Source of the DNA: WLMZ01 sp963732585
GTDB lineage: Bacteria > Actinomycetota > Acidimicrobiia > Acidimicrobiales > Ilumatobacteraceae
NCBI GenBank assembly: GCA_963732585.1
Contig: CAVSZY010000005.1
Span: 248,001-312,000, forward strand
Direction of reading: 5' to 3'
Length of the DNA: 64,000 nucleotides
A program made the position numbers and the translations under genes. Position 1 is the first letter of the stretch; every line of letters starts with the position of its first letter. Positions 1-8,605 of this stretch are shown here, one piece after another. The notes under the pieces were generated by a model that searched no databases, was not told where the DNA came from, and saw only the letters and a program-made list of their open reading frames with translations.

Positions 1-1504
1 CAGCGCCCGGTCGAACCGCCGCTTTCACCGTAGTACGGTCGTCGAAGTGCCTGCCGGTGATCGTGTCGCTGGCTCGAAGCCCATCGACCGTGCCCTCAAA
101 ACACACTGTGCCACCCGCCGCGCCGGCACCCGGCCCGAGGTCAACGACGTGGTCGGCAATCACGATCGTCTCCGGCTTGTGCTCGACAACCAACACCGTG
201 TTGCCCTTGTCGCGCAGCGCCAGCAACAGCCCATTCATCCGCTGGATGTCGTGGGGATGCAACCCGGCCGTCGGTTCATCAAAAACATAGGTGACGTCAG
301 TCAGCGACGAACCCAGGTGGCGAATCATCTTCGTGCGTTGTGCCTCACCGCCAGACAGCGTGCCCGACGGTCGTTCGAGGGAGAGATAGCCGAGCCCGAT
401 GTCGGCGAAGGATTGCAGGTTGTGGGCAAGGGTGGACACGAGCGGCGCCACCGTTGGCTCATCGATGTCGGCGACCCAGGTTGCCAGATCGCTGATCTGC
501 ATCGCGCAGGCCTCGGCAATGTTGATCCCGTTGATTCTCGACGAGCGAGCGGCGTCGTTTAGTCGGCTGCCAGCACAGTCGGGGCAGGTCGTAAACGTGA
601 TCGCCCGCTCGACGAAGGCGCGGATGTGCGGCTGCATCGCCTCGACATCCTTCGACAGAAACGACTTCTGGATCGTCGGGATCAACCCCGAGTAGGTCAG
701 GTTGATGCCATCGACCTTGATCTTCGTGGCGTCTTTGTGGAGCAGGTCGTCGAGCTCTTTCTTGGAGTATTTGGCGATCGGCTTGTCGGGGTCGAAGAAA
801 CCGCAGCCGTTGAAGATGCGCCCATACCAACCCTCCATGCTGTAGCCGGGAATCGTCAGCGCCCCCTCGTTGAGCGACTTCGAAGCGTCGTACAGCTGAG
901 TTGGGTCGAAATCGCTGATCGCCCCTATGCCCTCGCATTTCGGGCACATGCCGCCGGCGCGGGAGAACTCACGCTTTTCCACCTTCTTGCCAGCACTGCC
1001 TTTGTCGATGGTGATCGCGCCAGCGCCGCGCACCGAGGCGACGTTGAAGGCGAAGGCGTTCGGCGGGCCGATATGCGGCGAGCCGAGGCGGCTAAAGAGG
1101 ATGCGCAGCATGGCGTTAGCGTCGGTCGCCGTCCCGACCGTCGATCGGGTGTTGGCGCCCATGCGCTCCTGGTCGACGATGATCGCCGTGGTCAAACCGT
1201 CGAGGACATCGACATCGGGACGGGCCAGAGTCGGCATAAACCCCTGGACAAAGGCGCTGTAGGTCTCGTTGATCATCCGCTGCGACTCGGCGGCGATGGT
1301 GCCAAAGACCAACGAACTCTTGCCGGATCCGGACACGCCGGTGAACACGGTCAGGCGGCGCTTGGGAATCTCGACGTCGACAGCTTTGAGGTTGTTGACG
1401 CGAGCGCCGTGGACGCGGATGACATCGTGGCTGTCGGCGACGTTCGATCGGTGGGATCCGGCGGAGTGCGGCTGTAATTCGGTGGCCTGGCCCATGGATC
1501 CCAT
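1..1504 (-). CDS. UvrA2/DrrC-like excinuclease ATPase, partial (C-terminus beyond window)
   Basis: Open reading from an ATG at 1504 to the window edge, about 500 residues with no stop. It has an N-terminal Walker A (GVSGSGKSS, near residue 45), two CxxC pairs (MCPKCEG, CPDCAGS), an ABC signature (LSGGEAQR, near residue 383) and a Walker B (VFDEPTAGLHP), then the linker TGRHFDDRT that precedes the second ABC half. The distance from Walker A to signature is about 340 residues, roughly 115 shorter than in UvrA1, so the UvrB-binding insertion appears absent. That points to the UvrA2/DrrC group, linked to DNA damage or intercalating-drug tolerance, rather than canonical UvrA. A second ATG lies at 1495. 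The second ABC domain is off the window. Confidence 0.88.
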   Translation of the reverse strand, partial: MGSMGQATELQPHSAGSHRSNVADSHDVIRVHGARVNNLKAVDVEIPKRRLTVFTGVSGSGKSSLVFGTIAAESQRMINETYSAFVQGFMPTLARPDVDVLDGLTTAIIVDQERMGANTRSTVGTATDANAMLRILFSRLGSPHIGPPNAFAFNVASVRGAGAITIDKGSAGKKVEKREFSRAGGMCPKCEGIGAISDFDPTQLYDASKSLNEGALTIPGYSMEGWYGRIFNGCGFFDPDKPIAKYSKKELDDLLHKDATKIKVDGINLTYSGLIPTIQKSFLSKDVEAMQPHIRAFVERAITFTTCPDCAGSRLNDAARSSRINGINIAEACAMQISDLATWVADIDEPTVAPLVSTLAHNLQSFADIGLGYLSLERPSGTLSGGEAQRTKMIRHLGSSLTDVTYVFDEPTAGLHPHDIQRMNGLLLALRDKGNTVLVVEHKPETIVIADHVVDLGPGAGAAGGTVCFEGTVDGLRASDTITGRHFDDRTTVKAAVRPGA

Positions 1505-1676
1505 CTAAGCCGATGCGCTGACGCTTTGGTGACTCACTCTGCGATCCTCAGCGCACTGTCTCGATGCCCTGAGGCTCGCAGACGCGTCACGTACGGGAAC
1601 ATGAGCGCTCGGCCGGAGGCAGCTGGGCAGCTACGGTTGTCGCCGTGGCGACCCCTGAGTTCCCGGTACTCGGCCG

Positions 1677-2114
1677 ATGAGAGCGTTGGTGCAACGCGTC
1701 GAACGGGCGTCGGTCACGGTCGACGGCGAGGTCGTCGGGGCGATCGGGCAGGGCCTTTGTGTGCTGGTCGGGGTGACCCACAGCGACAGCGAGGCGATCG
1801 CTCGCAAGCTGGCCGACAAGATCTGGAACTTGCGGGTGTTCGACGACGAGGCCGGGGTGATGAACCGCTCGGCAGCAGATCTCAATCGTGACGTGCTGAT
1901 CGTCAGCCAGTTCACGCTCTATGCCGACACCTCCGCCGGACGCCGGCCGAGCTATGTCGCCGCGGCCCGCCCCGAGCAGGCGGAACCCTTAATCGACGTG
2001 CTCGCCGATCAGCTCCGCAATGTCGGTGCCACCGTGGCGACGGGTCGCTTTCGGACGGAAATGCAGGTTGGCCTTGTCAATCAAGGGCCGGTCACTGTAC
2101 TTCTGGAGGTCTAG
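1677..2114 (+). CDS. dtd: D-aminoacyl-tRNA deacylase
   Basis: 145 residues, the usual DTD length, with the family motifs SQFTLYAD (about residues 77-84) and the C-terminal NQGPVTVLLE, which includes the Gly-cisPro element. DTD removes D-amino acids (and glycine) mischarged on tRNA, in the cytoplasm. The ATG at 1677 begins the conserved MRALVQRV. The last 126 bp overlap, tail to tail, the 3' end of lnt on the other strand. Because the DTD C-terminus is the conserved part, the overlap is best read as lnt running into dtd. Confidence 0.96.
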   Translation: MRALVQRVERASVTVDGEVVGAIGQGLCVLVGVTHSDSEAIARKLADKIWNLRVFDDEAGVMNRSAADLNRDVLIVSQFTLYADTSAGRRPSYVAAARPEQAEPLIDVLADQLRNVGATVATGRFRTEMQVGLVNQGPVTVLLEV

Positions 2115-3551
2115 GCGCAGCAGCAGCCAGCTGATTGCCAACATCGCGGCCATCAATGCCACCCAAATGATGTCGCCGAGGTCGGTGTACCAGGTTTGAC
2201 CTTGGCGCAACGGCACCTGGTAGATGATCACCTCGGCCTCGCTGACGCTCGTGCGGCTGAAGACATCGCCGTTTGGAGAGATGAACGCCGAGAACCCGGT
2301 CGGCGCGGCCTGCACCACCCAGCGGCCAGACTCGATGGCTCGCAGTCGTGACGAGTTGATCTGCTGCGTCTGCAAAACGGTCCAGGTGTAGCTGGAACCG
2401 TTGGTCGGATTGAGCAGCATTTGGCCGTCGCGGCTGACTCCATCGCGCACCCGACCACCAAAGAAGATCTCCCAGGAGATCGCCACGGCGACCGGCGTTC
2501 CGTCGGGCAAGGTGAGAACCGCCGGTTGCGTGCCTGCCGTGGCGTCGCGCGGGACGAGATTTGTCGGTGCGCCGATCGCGTCGAGTAGGCCGCGCATCGG
2601 CATGTATTCGCCGAACGGCACGCGCCGCACCTTGTCGTAGCGACTGATCACATCACCGTCGGGAGAGACGACAACTTGGGCGTTGACGAAGTGGGTCGGA
2701 CCATCATCCTCGGTGATACCCACCAAAATCGGCGCATCCAGCCGCCTCGCTTGGCGAGCTATCGCCTTCAATTCGTCGCTGTCGGTGAACAGAATGTCGT
2801 CGACATCGACCACGTTCTCCGGCCACACCACCATGTCGACTCCCTTGTCGACGCCAATCAACTTAGTTTGATCGAGGTGTCGTCGGAAGACCTCAGAAGC
2901 GTCGGAGCTGATCGCCCGGGTGCCTTGTTCGCCGCCACCTTGCACCACGGCGACGACCAGCGCCTGGCCGTTGTCGTAGCCGCTCGGGCTGACCGCGCAG
3001 ATCGAGCCGACGACCAAGAGGATGCCCAGCGCGGCAACGAGCACCGTGTCCATGCGGCGGCGGGCGAAGCCGATGATGAACCCGATCTGCAGGGCGAACC
3101 AGGTGAGCAGTACCGCACCACCAAGCCGGGCGATCACCGCAATCGGTGACACGCTCTGGCTGATCGCCAAACTGGCCAGCGGCACGCCACCAAAGGGGAA
3201 GACGAAGCGGATGGCCTCGGCGATGGCATGTGCCGCTGGTCGTCCGATGATGCGCCATCTGCCACGAGGAGCTGCAAGCGCGGCGAGGCCGTGCAGGGCA
3301 GAGAAAATGAGCGTGGCGACGATGTAGCCGGGTGGGGTGAGAAACCACATCCAGGCCATGCCAGGCGCGAGCCAACCGAGTCCAAAGGAGAACCCGCCGA
3401 TAAACCGCACCCGTCGAGAGGGCCAGTCACCAAGGGCTAACTCGAGTGCGGCGATGCCAAAAAAGGCCAAGGGCCAGAATCCCCATGGTGGAAGCGATGC
3501 CGCCACCAATAAGCCGCCGAAGAACCCAAGAAATGGGCGCGTCCTATCCAT
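1989..3551 (-). CDS. lnt: Apolipoprotein N-acyltransferase-like protein with Ser in place of the catalytic Cys
   Basis: 520 residues: about six hydrophobic segments in the first 190 residues, a nitrilase-fold domain (about 198-440) and a last membrane segment (about 452-474), the layout of Lnt, which N-acylates lipoproteins at the outer face of the membrane. The triad Glu is E245 (VVWPEN) and the Lys K307 (YDKVRR). The nucleophile position is S359 (AISWEIFF), codon TCC, where Lnt has Cys in a CYE/CFE motif. The K-to-nucleophile spacing of 52 equals that of E. coli K335-C387, so the alignment is firm. It lies 6 nt after the sortase gene as the last gene of the heme-sortase operon. The final 40 or so residues are encoded antisense to dtd and look like a non-conserved tail. 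Confidence 0.9.
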   Translation of the reverse strand: MDRTRPFLGFFGGLLVAASLPPWGFWPLAFFGIAALELALGDWPSRRVRFIGGFSFGLGWLAPGMAWMWFLTPPGYIVATLIFSALHGLAALAAPRGRWRIIGRPAAHAIAEAIRFVFPFGGVPLASLAISQSVSPIAVIARLGGAVLLTWFALQIGFIIGFARRRMDTVLVAALGILLVVGSICAVSPSGYDNGQALVVAVVQGGGEQGTRAISSDASEVFRRHLDQTKLIGVDKGVDMVVWPENVVDVDDILFTDSDELKAIARQARRLDAPILVGITEDDGPTHFVNAQVVVSPDGDVISRYDKVRRVPFGEYMPMRGLLDAIGAPTNLVPRDATAGTQPAVLTLPDGTPVAVAISWEIFFGGRVRDGVSRDGQMLLNPTNGSSYTWTVLQTQQINSSRLRAIESGRWVVQAAPTGFSAFISPNGDVFSRTSVSEAEVIIYQVPLRQGQTWYTDLGDIIWVALMAAMLAISWLLLRLDLQKYSDRPLIDKANLHFRPKATRRHGGTDIAELIGEHVD

Positions 3552-3557
3552 CGATAC

Positions 3558-4319
3558 TCAGGTTGCCAATTCGAGGTGAATAACGATGCGATACCGAGTC
3601 GAGCCAGCGGGGTGGCAGGCAAAGAGCGTCGCCGTCGTCGCCGGTGTCTGGGCCAGGACGACATCGGCCTGATCGGGGGTAACGATTTGCGACGCCGTCA
3701 CGCGATAGACGAACCGCCCGCCGTCGTTGGTGAAGACCACCTCATCGCCAGCGACGAGTTGGTCGACGTTGCGAAACGGGCGAGAGTGGCTGGTGCGATG
3801 GCCGCCGATCACCATGTTTCCGATTTGGCCAGGTAGCGGCGTGCCGGGCCAGTGTCCTGGACCGCGATCGAGCGTCGTCAGGCGGATGCCTTCGTACATC
3901 GTTTGGCTGACATTCAGTTTGGGGATCTCCAACGTGCCGAGGGCGATCACCGGTTCTGCGCCGCGGGTGTCAGCGGGCGGGGCGATGGGGGTGGCGGGAA
4001 TGTAGAAGGCGGGCACCGTTGGCGCTGGCGTGGCCGGTATCGGCGGCAGCGTGGTCGTCGTCGTCGCAGCGACGGTCGTCGTCGGCGCCAGGGTTGTCGT
4101 CGGCGCCAGGGTGGTCGTCGTCACAACGGTGGTCGTCGTTGTCGCAGCGATCGTCGTGCTCGTGGTGGTCGGGGCGAGGGTGGTGGTCGCTGCGGGCGTG
4201 CTCTGCAGTGGTGCCGCGGCGACTCGTTCAGCGCCTTCGGCCAACGGATGCGAGCGCGCGCAGGCCCCAAGGCCAACGAACATCAGCAGAAGCGCTGACC
4301 TGAGTACAGACTGCCGCAC
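3558..4319 (-). CDS. Class E-type sortase with lipoprotein-like signal and Thr-rich stalk
   Basis: The product starts with a basic N-terminus and a hydrophobic stretch ending in a lipobox-like VGLGAC, followed by about 75 residues very rich in Thr, Ala and Pro, then a sortase domain. Catalytic residues are visible: His in GGHRTSH, Cys in LFACHP, Arg in TRYRIVI. Sortases cleave and transpeptidate surface proteins at the cell envelope. I chose the GTG at 4319 because a GAGAGG Shine-Dalgarno sits 5 nt upstream; a GTG at 4325 in the same frame is possible. If the Cys is lipidated, this would be a membrane-tethered lipoprotein sortase directly upstream of lnt, which is unusual. No sortase-type sorting signal was seen on other proteins in the window. 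Confidence 0.88.
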   Translation of the reverse strand: MRQSVLRSALLLMFVGLGACARSHPLAEGAERVAAAPLQSTPAATTTLAPTTTSTTIAATTTTTVVTTTTLAPTTTLAPTTTVAATTTTTLPPIPATPAPTVPAFYIPATPIAPPADTRGAEPVIALGTLEIPKLNVSQTMYEGIRLTTLDRGPGHWPGTPLPGQIGNMVIGGHRTSHSRPFRNVDQLVAGDEVVFTNDGGRFVYRVTASQIVTPDQADVVLAQTPATTATLFACHPAGSTRYRIVIHLELAT

Positions 4320-4329
4320 TTGCACCTCT

Positions 4330-5709
4330 CTAGTCTTGCAGCGTGTTCAAGAAAGCACACACAGCGGCCGCCGATTTATTTGCGTCCGCAATGCACGCTG
4401 GAATTCCAACGCCATTGAAGCTTGCGCCTGCTGTGAAGATACCCGCTGCATCACGCCGCAGCGAGGCCTCAATCGTCGCCACCCGCTGACGATGGCCGGG
4501 GCGGTATTGCGGAAACGCCGCTGGCCAACGCCCAATTCGGGACTCGATCGGTTCGACGGCGATGCCGGTGTGCATGCCGACCTCGTCGATTACTGCGGCC
4601 ATCAGCGACTCGTCGCTGCGCTCGGTGACGTCGTTGCCCTCACGCCCCAATGAGACCCTGAGCAGGATCGGGCCTCGATTCCAATGGGCCCACTTGCTGC
4701 TGGCAAACGACGCTGCCGTCACCCAACGTTGCGCCGGTTTCGTGACGAGATATCCGCTGCGCTGCAGGAACTCTTCTGGCCAAGTATCTCTCGGCAAGGT
4801 CATCGTCACCATCACTACGCCGGCATGCTCGCTGCGCGCCAGAATCTTGCCGGCGTCGGCGCTGACCGCCTGCACCAGGGCAGCGACCTGTCGTGCCGGT
4901 GCGGCGCTGATCACGGAATCGAAGACTTGATCGTTCACCCGCCAGCGCCCGCCGTCCGCTTCGAGGCTGGTGGCCGGGTTGGCGGCCAAAATGGTCCCAC
5001 CCGCTGCCGTGATCGCCAGCGCAAGTGCGCTGATCAGCGAGCCCATGCCGTTGATCGGCGCGGCGAAGATCGGTCCGCCGTGTGCCGACGCTGCGGCCGC
5101 GGCGCGGGTGGATCTGGCGGCCAACAACCACGACCGGCGGGCGGCCAAGGCCTCGATTTGGGGCACCGCAGCGAGGCTCAACCGATCCGTGTCGGCGGCG
5201 TAGATGCTGCCGACCAACGGGTCGATTAACCGCTGTTGCACTTGGCGACCGAAACGCTTGCGGGCGATCAGCCCGATGTTGTCGCTGGCCACCCCGGTTG
5301 CCGGCAGCAACGGTTCCAGCGCGGCGCGGGCCTTGCCGCCCCACGACAACAAGTCGCTGGTGGCCAGCTTGGAAATCCCGCTGGGCACACCGAGCAGCAG
5401 CCCGTCGGGGATGCGGTGCATCCCGTGGTGCCAGACGTTGGCGCTGGCTATCGCTGGCGAGGTCAGCCGATCGCTCAATCCAAGCTCGTCGCATAAGGCC
5501 AAGGCGTGCGGGACACGGGTGAGGAAGGCGTCAGCAGCTTCATCGATGGCTGGCAGCCCGGCGAAAGGCGAGGTCTTGATCTTCCCGCCGAGGCGATCAT
5601 CGGCCTCGAAGACGGTGACCTGCAGCGTCGGGTCGAGGCGCTGCAACCGCAAGGCCGCCGCCAACCCGGTGATGCCGCCGCCGATGACCGCTACCCGGCG
5701 CGCGCTCAC
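4330..5709 (-). CDS. hemY: Coproporphyrinogen III / protoporphyrinogen oxidase (HemY type)
   Basis: 459 residues with an N-terminal FAD-binding motif (AVIGGGITGLAAALRL, near residues 7-22) and the family glycine-rich segment DDRLGGKI. HemY oxidases of actinobacteria and firmicutes mostly oxidise coproporphyrinogen III in the coproporphyrin-dependent heme route (known of the family). The GTG start at 5709 overlaps the ferrochelatase stop as GTGA, so the two are translationally coupled. Position between cpfC and the sortase gene fits a single leftward transcript hemE-cpfC-hemY-srt-lnt. Confidence 0.94.
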   Translation of the reverse strand: MSARRVAVIGGGITGLAAALRLQRLDPTLQVTVFEADDRLGGKIKTSPFAGLPAIDEAADAFLTRVPHALALCDELGLSDRLTSPAIASANVWHHGMHRIPDGLLLGVPSGISKLATSDLLSWGGKARAALEPLLPATGVASDNIGLIARKRFGRQVQQRLIDPLVGSIYAADTDRLSLAAVPQIEALAARRSWLLAARSTRAAAAASAHGGPIFAAPINGMGSLISALALAITAAGGTILAANPATSLEADGGRWRVNDQVFDSVISAAPARQVAALVQAVSADAGKILARSEHAGVVMVTMTLPRDTWPEEFLQRSGYLVTKPAQRWVTAASFASSKWAHWNRGPILLRVSLGREGNDVTERSDESLMAAVIDEVGMHTGIAVEPIESRIGRWPAAFPQYRPGHRQRVATIEASLRRDAAGIFTAGASFNGVGIPACIADANKSAAAVCAFLNTLQD

Positions 5710-6617
5710 TGGCCGGCAGCCTCGATCACCATCTCGGCGAGTTCGTCAAACGTGGCCGTGTCGTCGTTGACGCAGGCGGTGCGATCGAAGGCCAGGCCGC
5801 GCCGCTCGGCGTGCGCCTTGGCCTCGACGTCAAGGTCGTAGAGCACCTCGAGATGGTCGCTGACGAACCCACAAGCGCATACCACCACGCCTGTAACGCC
5901 ACGGTCGGCGAGGGCGTCGATGGCCGCCAAGATGTCCGGCCCGATCCACGGTTCAGGTGTGCGCCCGGCGGACTGCCAAGCGATCGACCAGCGCTCGACA
6001 GGCAGCCGCAACGCTGCGGCCACAGCTTCAGCCGTCGCCGCCAGTTGCTGCGGATAGTGATCGCCGCCGTCGATGATGCGCTGCGGGAGGGAGTGCGCGG
6101 TGAACAACACGTGAGCGTCGGCGGGCATCCGCCGCAGCCGTTCCGCTAGATCGTCGACCAGGAATCGTACGAAGGCGGGCAGCGTGGCCCAGCTGGAGAT
6201 ACCTGTCGTGGGGATACCAGATTCCTCGGCCGCTTGCGACAGCCGGGAGAGATATTGCCCGACGGAGCCGGTGCTGAAATGCGGGGCAAGCACGAGTCCG
6301 ACGATCCGCTCGCACTCCCCAGCGGCTGCCGCGACCGTGGCCTCGATCTGCGGCGCGGCGTGCTTCAAGCCGAGCGACACTCGAAACGCCCCCGGACAGC
6401 GACGATCGAGTTTGTGTTGCAACATGGCGCGCTGTGCCTCTGTGCGCTCGGCCAGGGGCGATAGTCCGCCGATCGCCTCGTAGCGCCGGGTGAGGTCGGC
6501 CAACTGTTCCTCGGTCGGCGGCCGTCCGCGGCGAATGTCGGTGTAGTAGGGCAAGATCTCCGCGGCACTGGCAGGTGTGCCGTAGGCCATCAGGATGACA
6601 GCTGTCGGTGTGCTCAT
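5706..6617 (-). CDS. cpfC: Coproporphyrin III ferrochelatase
   Basis: 303 residues from the ATG at 6617 (MSTPTAVILMAYGTP). Longer readings upstream run into hemE and have no family support. Ferrochelatase features are the N-terminal VILMAYGTP, GLSPLAERT and the VLFTAHSLP segment with the conserved active-site His. It inserts Fe2+ into coproporphyrin III (or protoporphyrin IX) in the cytoplasm. The ATG overlaps the hemE stop (ATGA) and its own stop overlaps the hemY start (GTGA). The gene has also been called hemH. I cannot see the decarboxylase chdC/hemQ in the window. Confidence 0.94.
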   Translation of the reverse strand: MSTPTAVILMAYGTPASAAEILPYYTDIRRGRPPTEEQLADLTRRYEAIGGLSPLAERTEAQRAMLQHKLDRRCPGAFRVSLGLKHAAPQIEATVAAAAGECERIVGLVLAPHFSTGSVGQYLSRLSQAAEESGIPTTGISSWATLPAFVRFLVDDLAERLRRMPADAHVLFTAHSLPQRIIDGGDHYPQQLAATAEAVAAALRLPVERWSIAWQSAGRTPEPWIGPDILAAIDALADRGVTGVVVCACGFVSDHLEVLYDLDVEAKAHAERRGLAFDRTACVNDDTATFDELAEMVIEAAGQ

Positions 6618-7651
6618 CGCTGCGTGCGTTCGTGAATGTAGGCGACGACGTGTTCCAACACGCCTGGATCGGTGTTCGGTTGGACGCCATGTCCGAGGTT
6701 GAAGATGTGCCCGGAATGGCCACCATTGTCGGCCAGCACCTGGTCGCAGCCTTGGCGTGCTGCGTCCCAGCCAGCGAGCACCAAGGCGGGATCGAGGTTG
6801 CCCTGCACCGCGACGTCGGCCCCGAGGCGGGCCCGAGCGTTGTAGATCGGTGTGCGCCAATCGAGGCCGATCACCCGTGGGCCGGCGGCGTACATGTCTT
6901 CTAACAAGTGGTCGCAGCCGATGCCGAAATGGATCCCAGGGGCGTCGGGGTGACTCGCCGCCAACTCAGCAAAAACCCGCGCCGAGTGGGGTTGCACGTA
7001 GCGCACGTAGTCGCGTCGACCGAGCGCGCCAGCCCAACTATCGAAGAGCTGGAATGCCTGCGCTCCGGCGTCGAGTTGGCTGCGGATAGAGACGATGGCG
7101 TGCTCGCTGAGGCGCTGCAACAACTCGTGCCACGTTGCTTCGTCGGTGTGCAGCAGGGCTTTGGTGTGCTCGTAGGTGCGGCTTGGGCGACCCTCGATCA
7201 GGTAGCTGGCGACGGTGAACGGTGCCCCGGCAAACGCCAGCAAGGGAACGTCGCTTGGCAAATCGGCAGCCACGTGCTTGCAGGTCGCGGCCACATAGGG
7301 GGCGTCGAGTTCGGGTTCAAACGGGCGTACCCGTGCCAAATCGGCGGGGGAGCGAAAAGGGTTGGTCGCCACGGGGCCGGTGCCCGGGGCGACGTCGATC
7401 CCGAAACCGATGGCGTGGGCGGGTACGACGATGTCGCTATACAACACGGCGGCATCGACCCCGTAGCGGCGCACCGGCTGCAGCGTGATCTCGGCCGACA
7501 GCTGCGGATCCTTGATCGCCTCGAGGATGCTGCCGCTACCACGCACCTGTCGATACTCCGGCAGGCTGCGCCCGGCTTGACGCATGAACCACACCGGCGT
7601 GCGGGCGTGGCCTCTTCCGGCGGCGGCGGCGATGAACGTGGACTCGGTCAT
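6614..7651 (-). CDS. hemE: Uroporphyrinogen decarboxylase
   Basis: About 345 residues with the signature TPVWFMRQAGRSLPEYR near the N-terminus, the YSDIVVP segment and a C-terminal NLGHGVQP. It decarboxylates uroporphyrinogen III to coproporphyrinogen III, the step feeding HemY and CpfC encoded immediately downstream. The start is the ATG at 7651 (MTESTF); a GTG at 7660 in frame is an alternative. It is the first gene of the leftward heme operon and is divergent from the methyltransferase gene starting at 7744. Confidence 0.96.
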   Translation of the reverse strand: MTESTFIAAAAGRGHARTPVWFMRQAGRSLPEYRQVRGSGSILEAIKDPQLSAEITLQPVRRYGVDAAVLYSDIVVPAHAIGFGIDVAPGTGPVATNPFRSPADLARVRPFEPELDAPYVAATCKHVAADLPSDVPLLAFAGAPFTVASYLIEGRPSRTYEHTKALLHTDEATWHELLQRLSEHAIVSIRSQLDAGAQAFQLFDSWAGALGRRDYVRYVQPHSARVFAELAASHPDAPGIHFGIGCDHLLEDMYAAGPRVIGLDWRTPIYNARARLGADVAVQGNLDPALVLAGWDAARQGCDQVLADNGGHSGHIFNLGHGVQPNTDPGVLEHVVAYIHERTQR

Positions 7652-7743
7652 GCGGCTCACGCTATCCGGCTGTGAGATCGTCGCTCCCTGTCGACACGCT
7701 GCCGTAGTCTGTTGCGTCCGACCAGTTCATGGAGGCAATGCGA

Positions 7744-8517
7744 ATGGACATTCTCGATCAATACGTGGGAAGTGTTCCTTCGGTTCAGAATGCGCTCGAC
7801 ATCTTCGGCGGCGAGTGGTCGACGAGCTTTCCCGCACGCTTCGGCTTGACGGCAGGCACCGCACCGTTGTGCGAAGACCCGCGGATCACCTGGCTCAGCG
7901 ATGTAATCGGCGGCTTCGAGGGCCGTGAGATTCTCGAACTCGGTCCGCTCGAGGCCGGGCACAGCTACATGTTGCAACAGGGCGGGGCGCGAGAGGTGGT
8001 CGCCATCGAGGCCAATACTCGCGCCTACCTCAAGTGTCTCATTGTCAAAGAGGCGCTCGGGCTCGATCGCTGTCACTTCGAATGTGGCGACTTCGTCCAA
8101 TATCTGCAGGCCAACGAGCGCCGTTTCGACGTCATCGTCGCGAGCGGCGTGCTCTACCACATGCGCCAGCCGGTCGAGTTGATCAGGCTGATGGGCGAAT
8201 GCAGCGACACCGTGCTGTTGTGGACCCACTACTTCGACGAGGCCAAGATCGCGCCGCGCGCCAATATCGCCTCGCACTTTGGGGAAACCTCACAGGAGAC
8301 GATCGCCGGATTCAGCCACACGTTGCACAAGTACAACTACGAGTCGTCCTTGGAGTGGAAGGGCTTTTGTGGTGGATCGGCTGCATTTACGAATTGGCTT
8401 TCGCGAGGCGAATTGATGGCTGCGCTGAGTTATTTCGGCTTCCAAGACATCAGCGTGGCGTTCGACGACCCCGATCACGTCCACGGTCCGTCGGTGGCGT
8501 TCGTCGCTCGAAAATAG
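7744..8517 (+). CDS. Class I SAM-dependent methyltransferase
   Basis: 257 residues. SAM-binding motif I is EILELGPLEAGHS, motif II VVAIEAN, followed by the acidic FECGDF and post-motif FDVIVASGVLYHM, which together define a class I methyltransferase. The substrate cannot be inferred. I chose the ATG at 7744 because a GGAGG Shine-Dalgarno (7731-7735) precedes it by 8 nt; ATGs at 7729 and 7738 are in frame. A small hairpin (CTCTATC/GATAGAG, 8537-8553) follows the stop codon. Confidence 0.82.
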   Translation: MDILDQYVGSVPSVQNALDIFGGEWSTSFPARFGLTAGTAPLCEDPRITWLSDVIGGFEGREILELGPLEAGHSYMLQQGGAREVVAIEANTRAYLKCLIVKEALGLDRCHFECGDFVQYLQANERRFDVIVASGVLYHMRQPVELIRLMGECSDTVLLWTHYFDEAKIAPRANIASHFGETSQETIAGFSHTLHKYNYESSLEWKGFCGGSAAFTNWLSRGELMAALSYFGFQDISVAFDDPDHVHGPSVAFVARK

Positions 8518-8536
8518 CTCTCAGATCGTGTCCTCT

Positions 8537-8599
8537 CTCTATCGCCGATAGAGTTATCCGACCCCAAAACGCGGGGTGAACAACCGATGCGGGTCGGAT
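8537..8599 (+). promoter_or_regulatory. Structured leader between methyltransferase and helD genes
   Basis: Three inverted repeats are visible. CTCTATC/GATAGAG (8537-8543, 8547-8553) has a 3-nt loop. ATCCGACCC/GGGTCGGAT (8556-8564, 8591-8599) is followed at once by TTTTCTT. A shorter ACCCC/GGGGT (8561-8565, 8573-8577) shares bases with the left arm of the second and so excludes it. This may be a terminator for the upstream gene or an attenuator for helD, whose ATG is at 8606. Confidence 0.5.
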
Positions 8600-8605
8600 T
8601 TTCTT

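Noticed and set aside
8518..8605. A rifampicin-associated element before helD
   Set aside because: The leader has hairpins but not the known 19-bp element.
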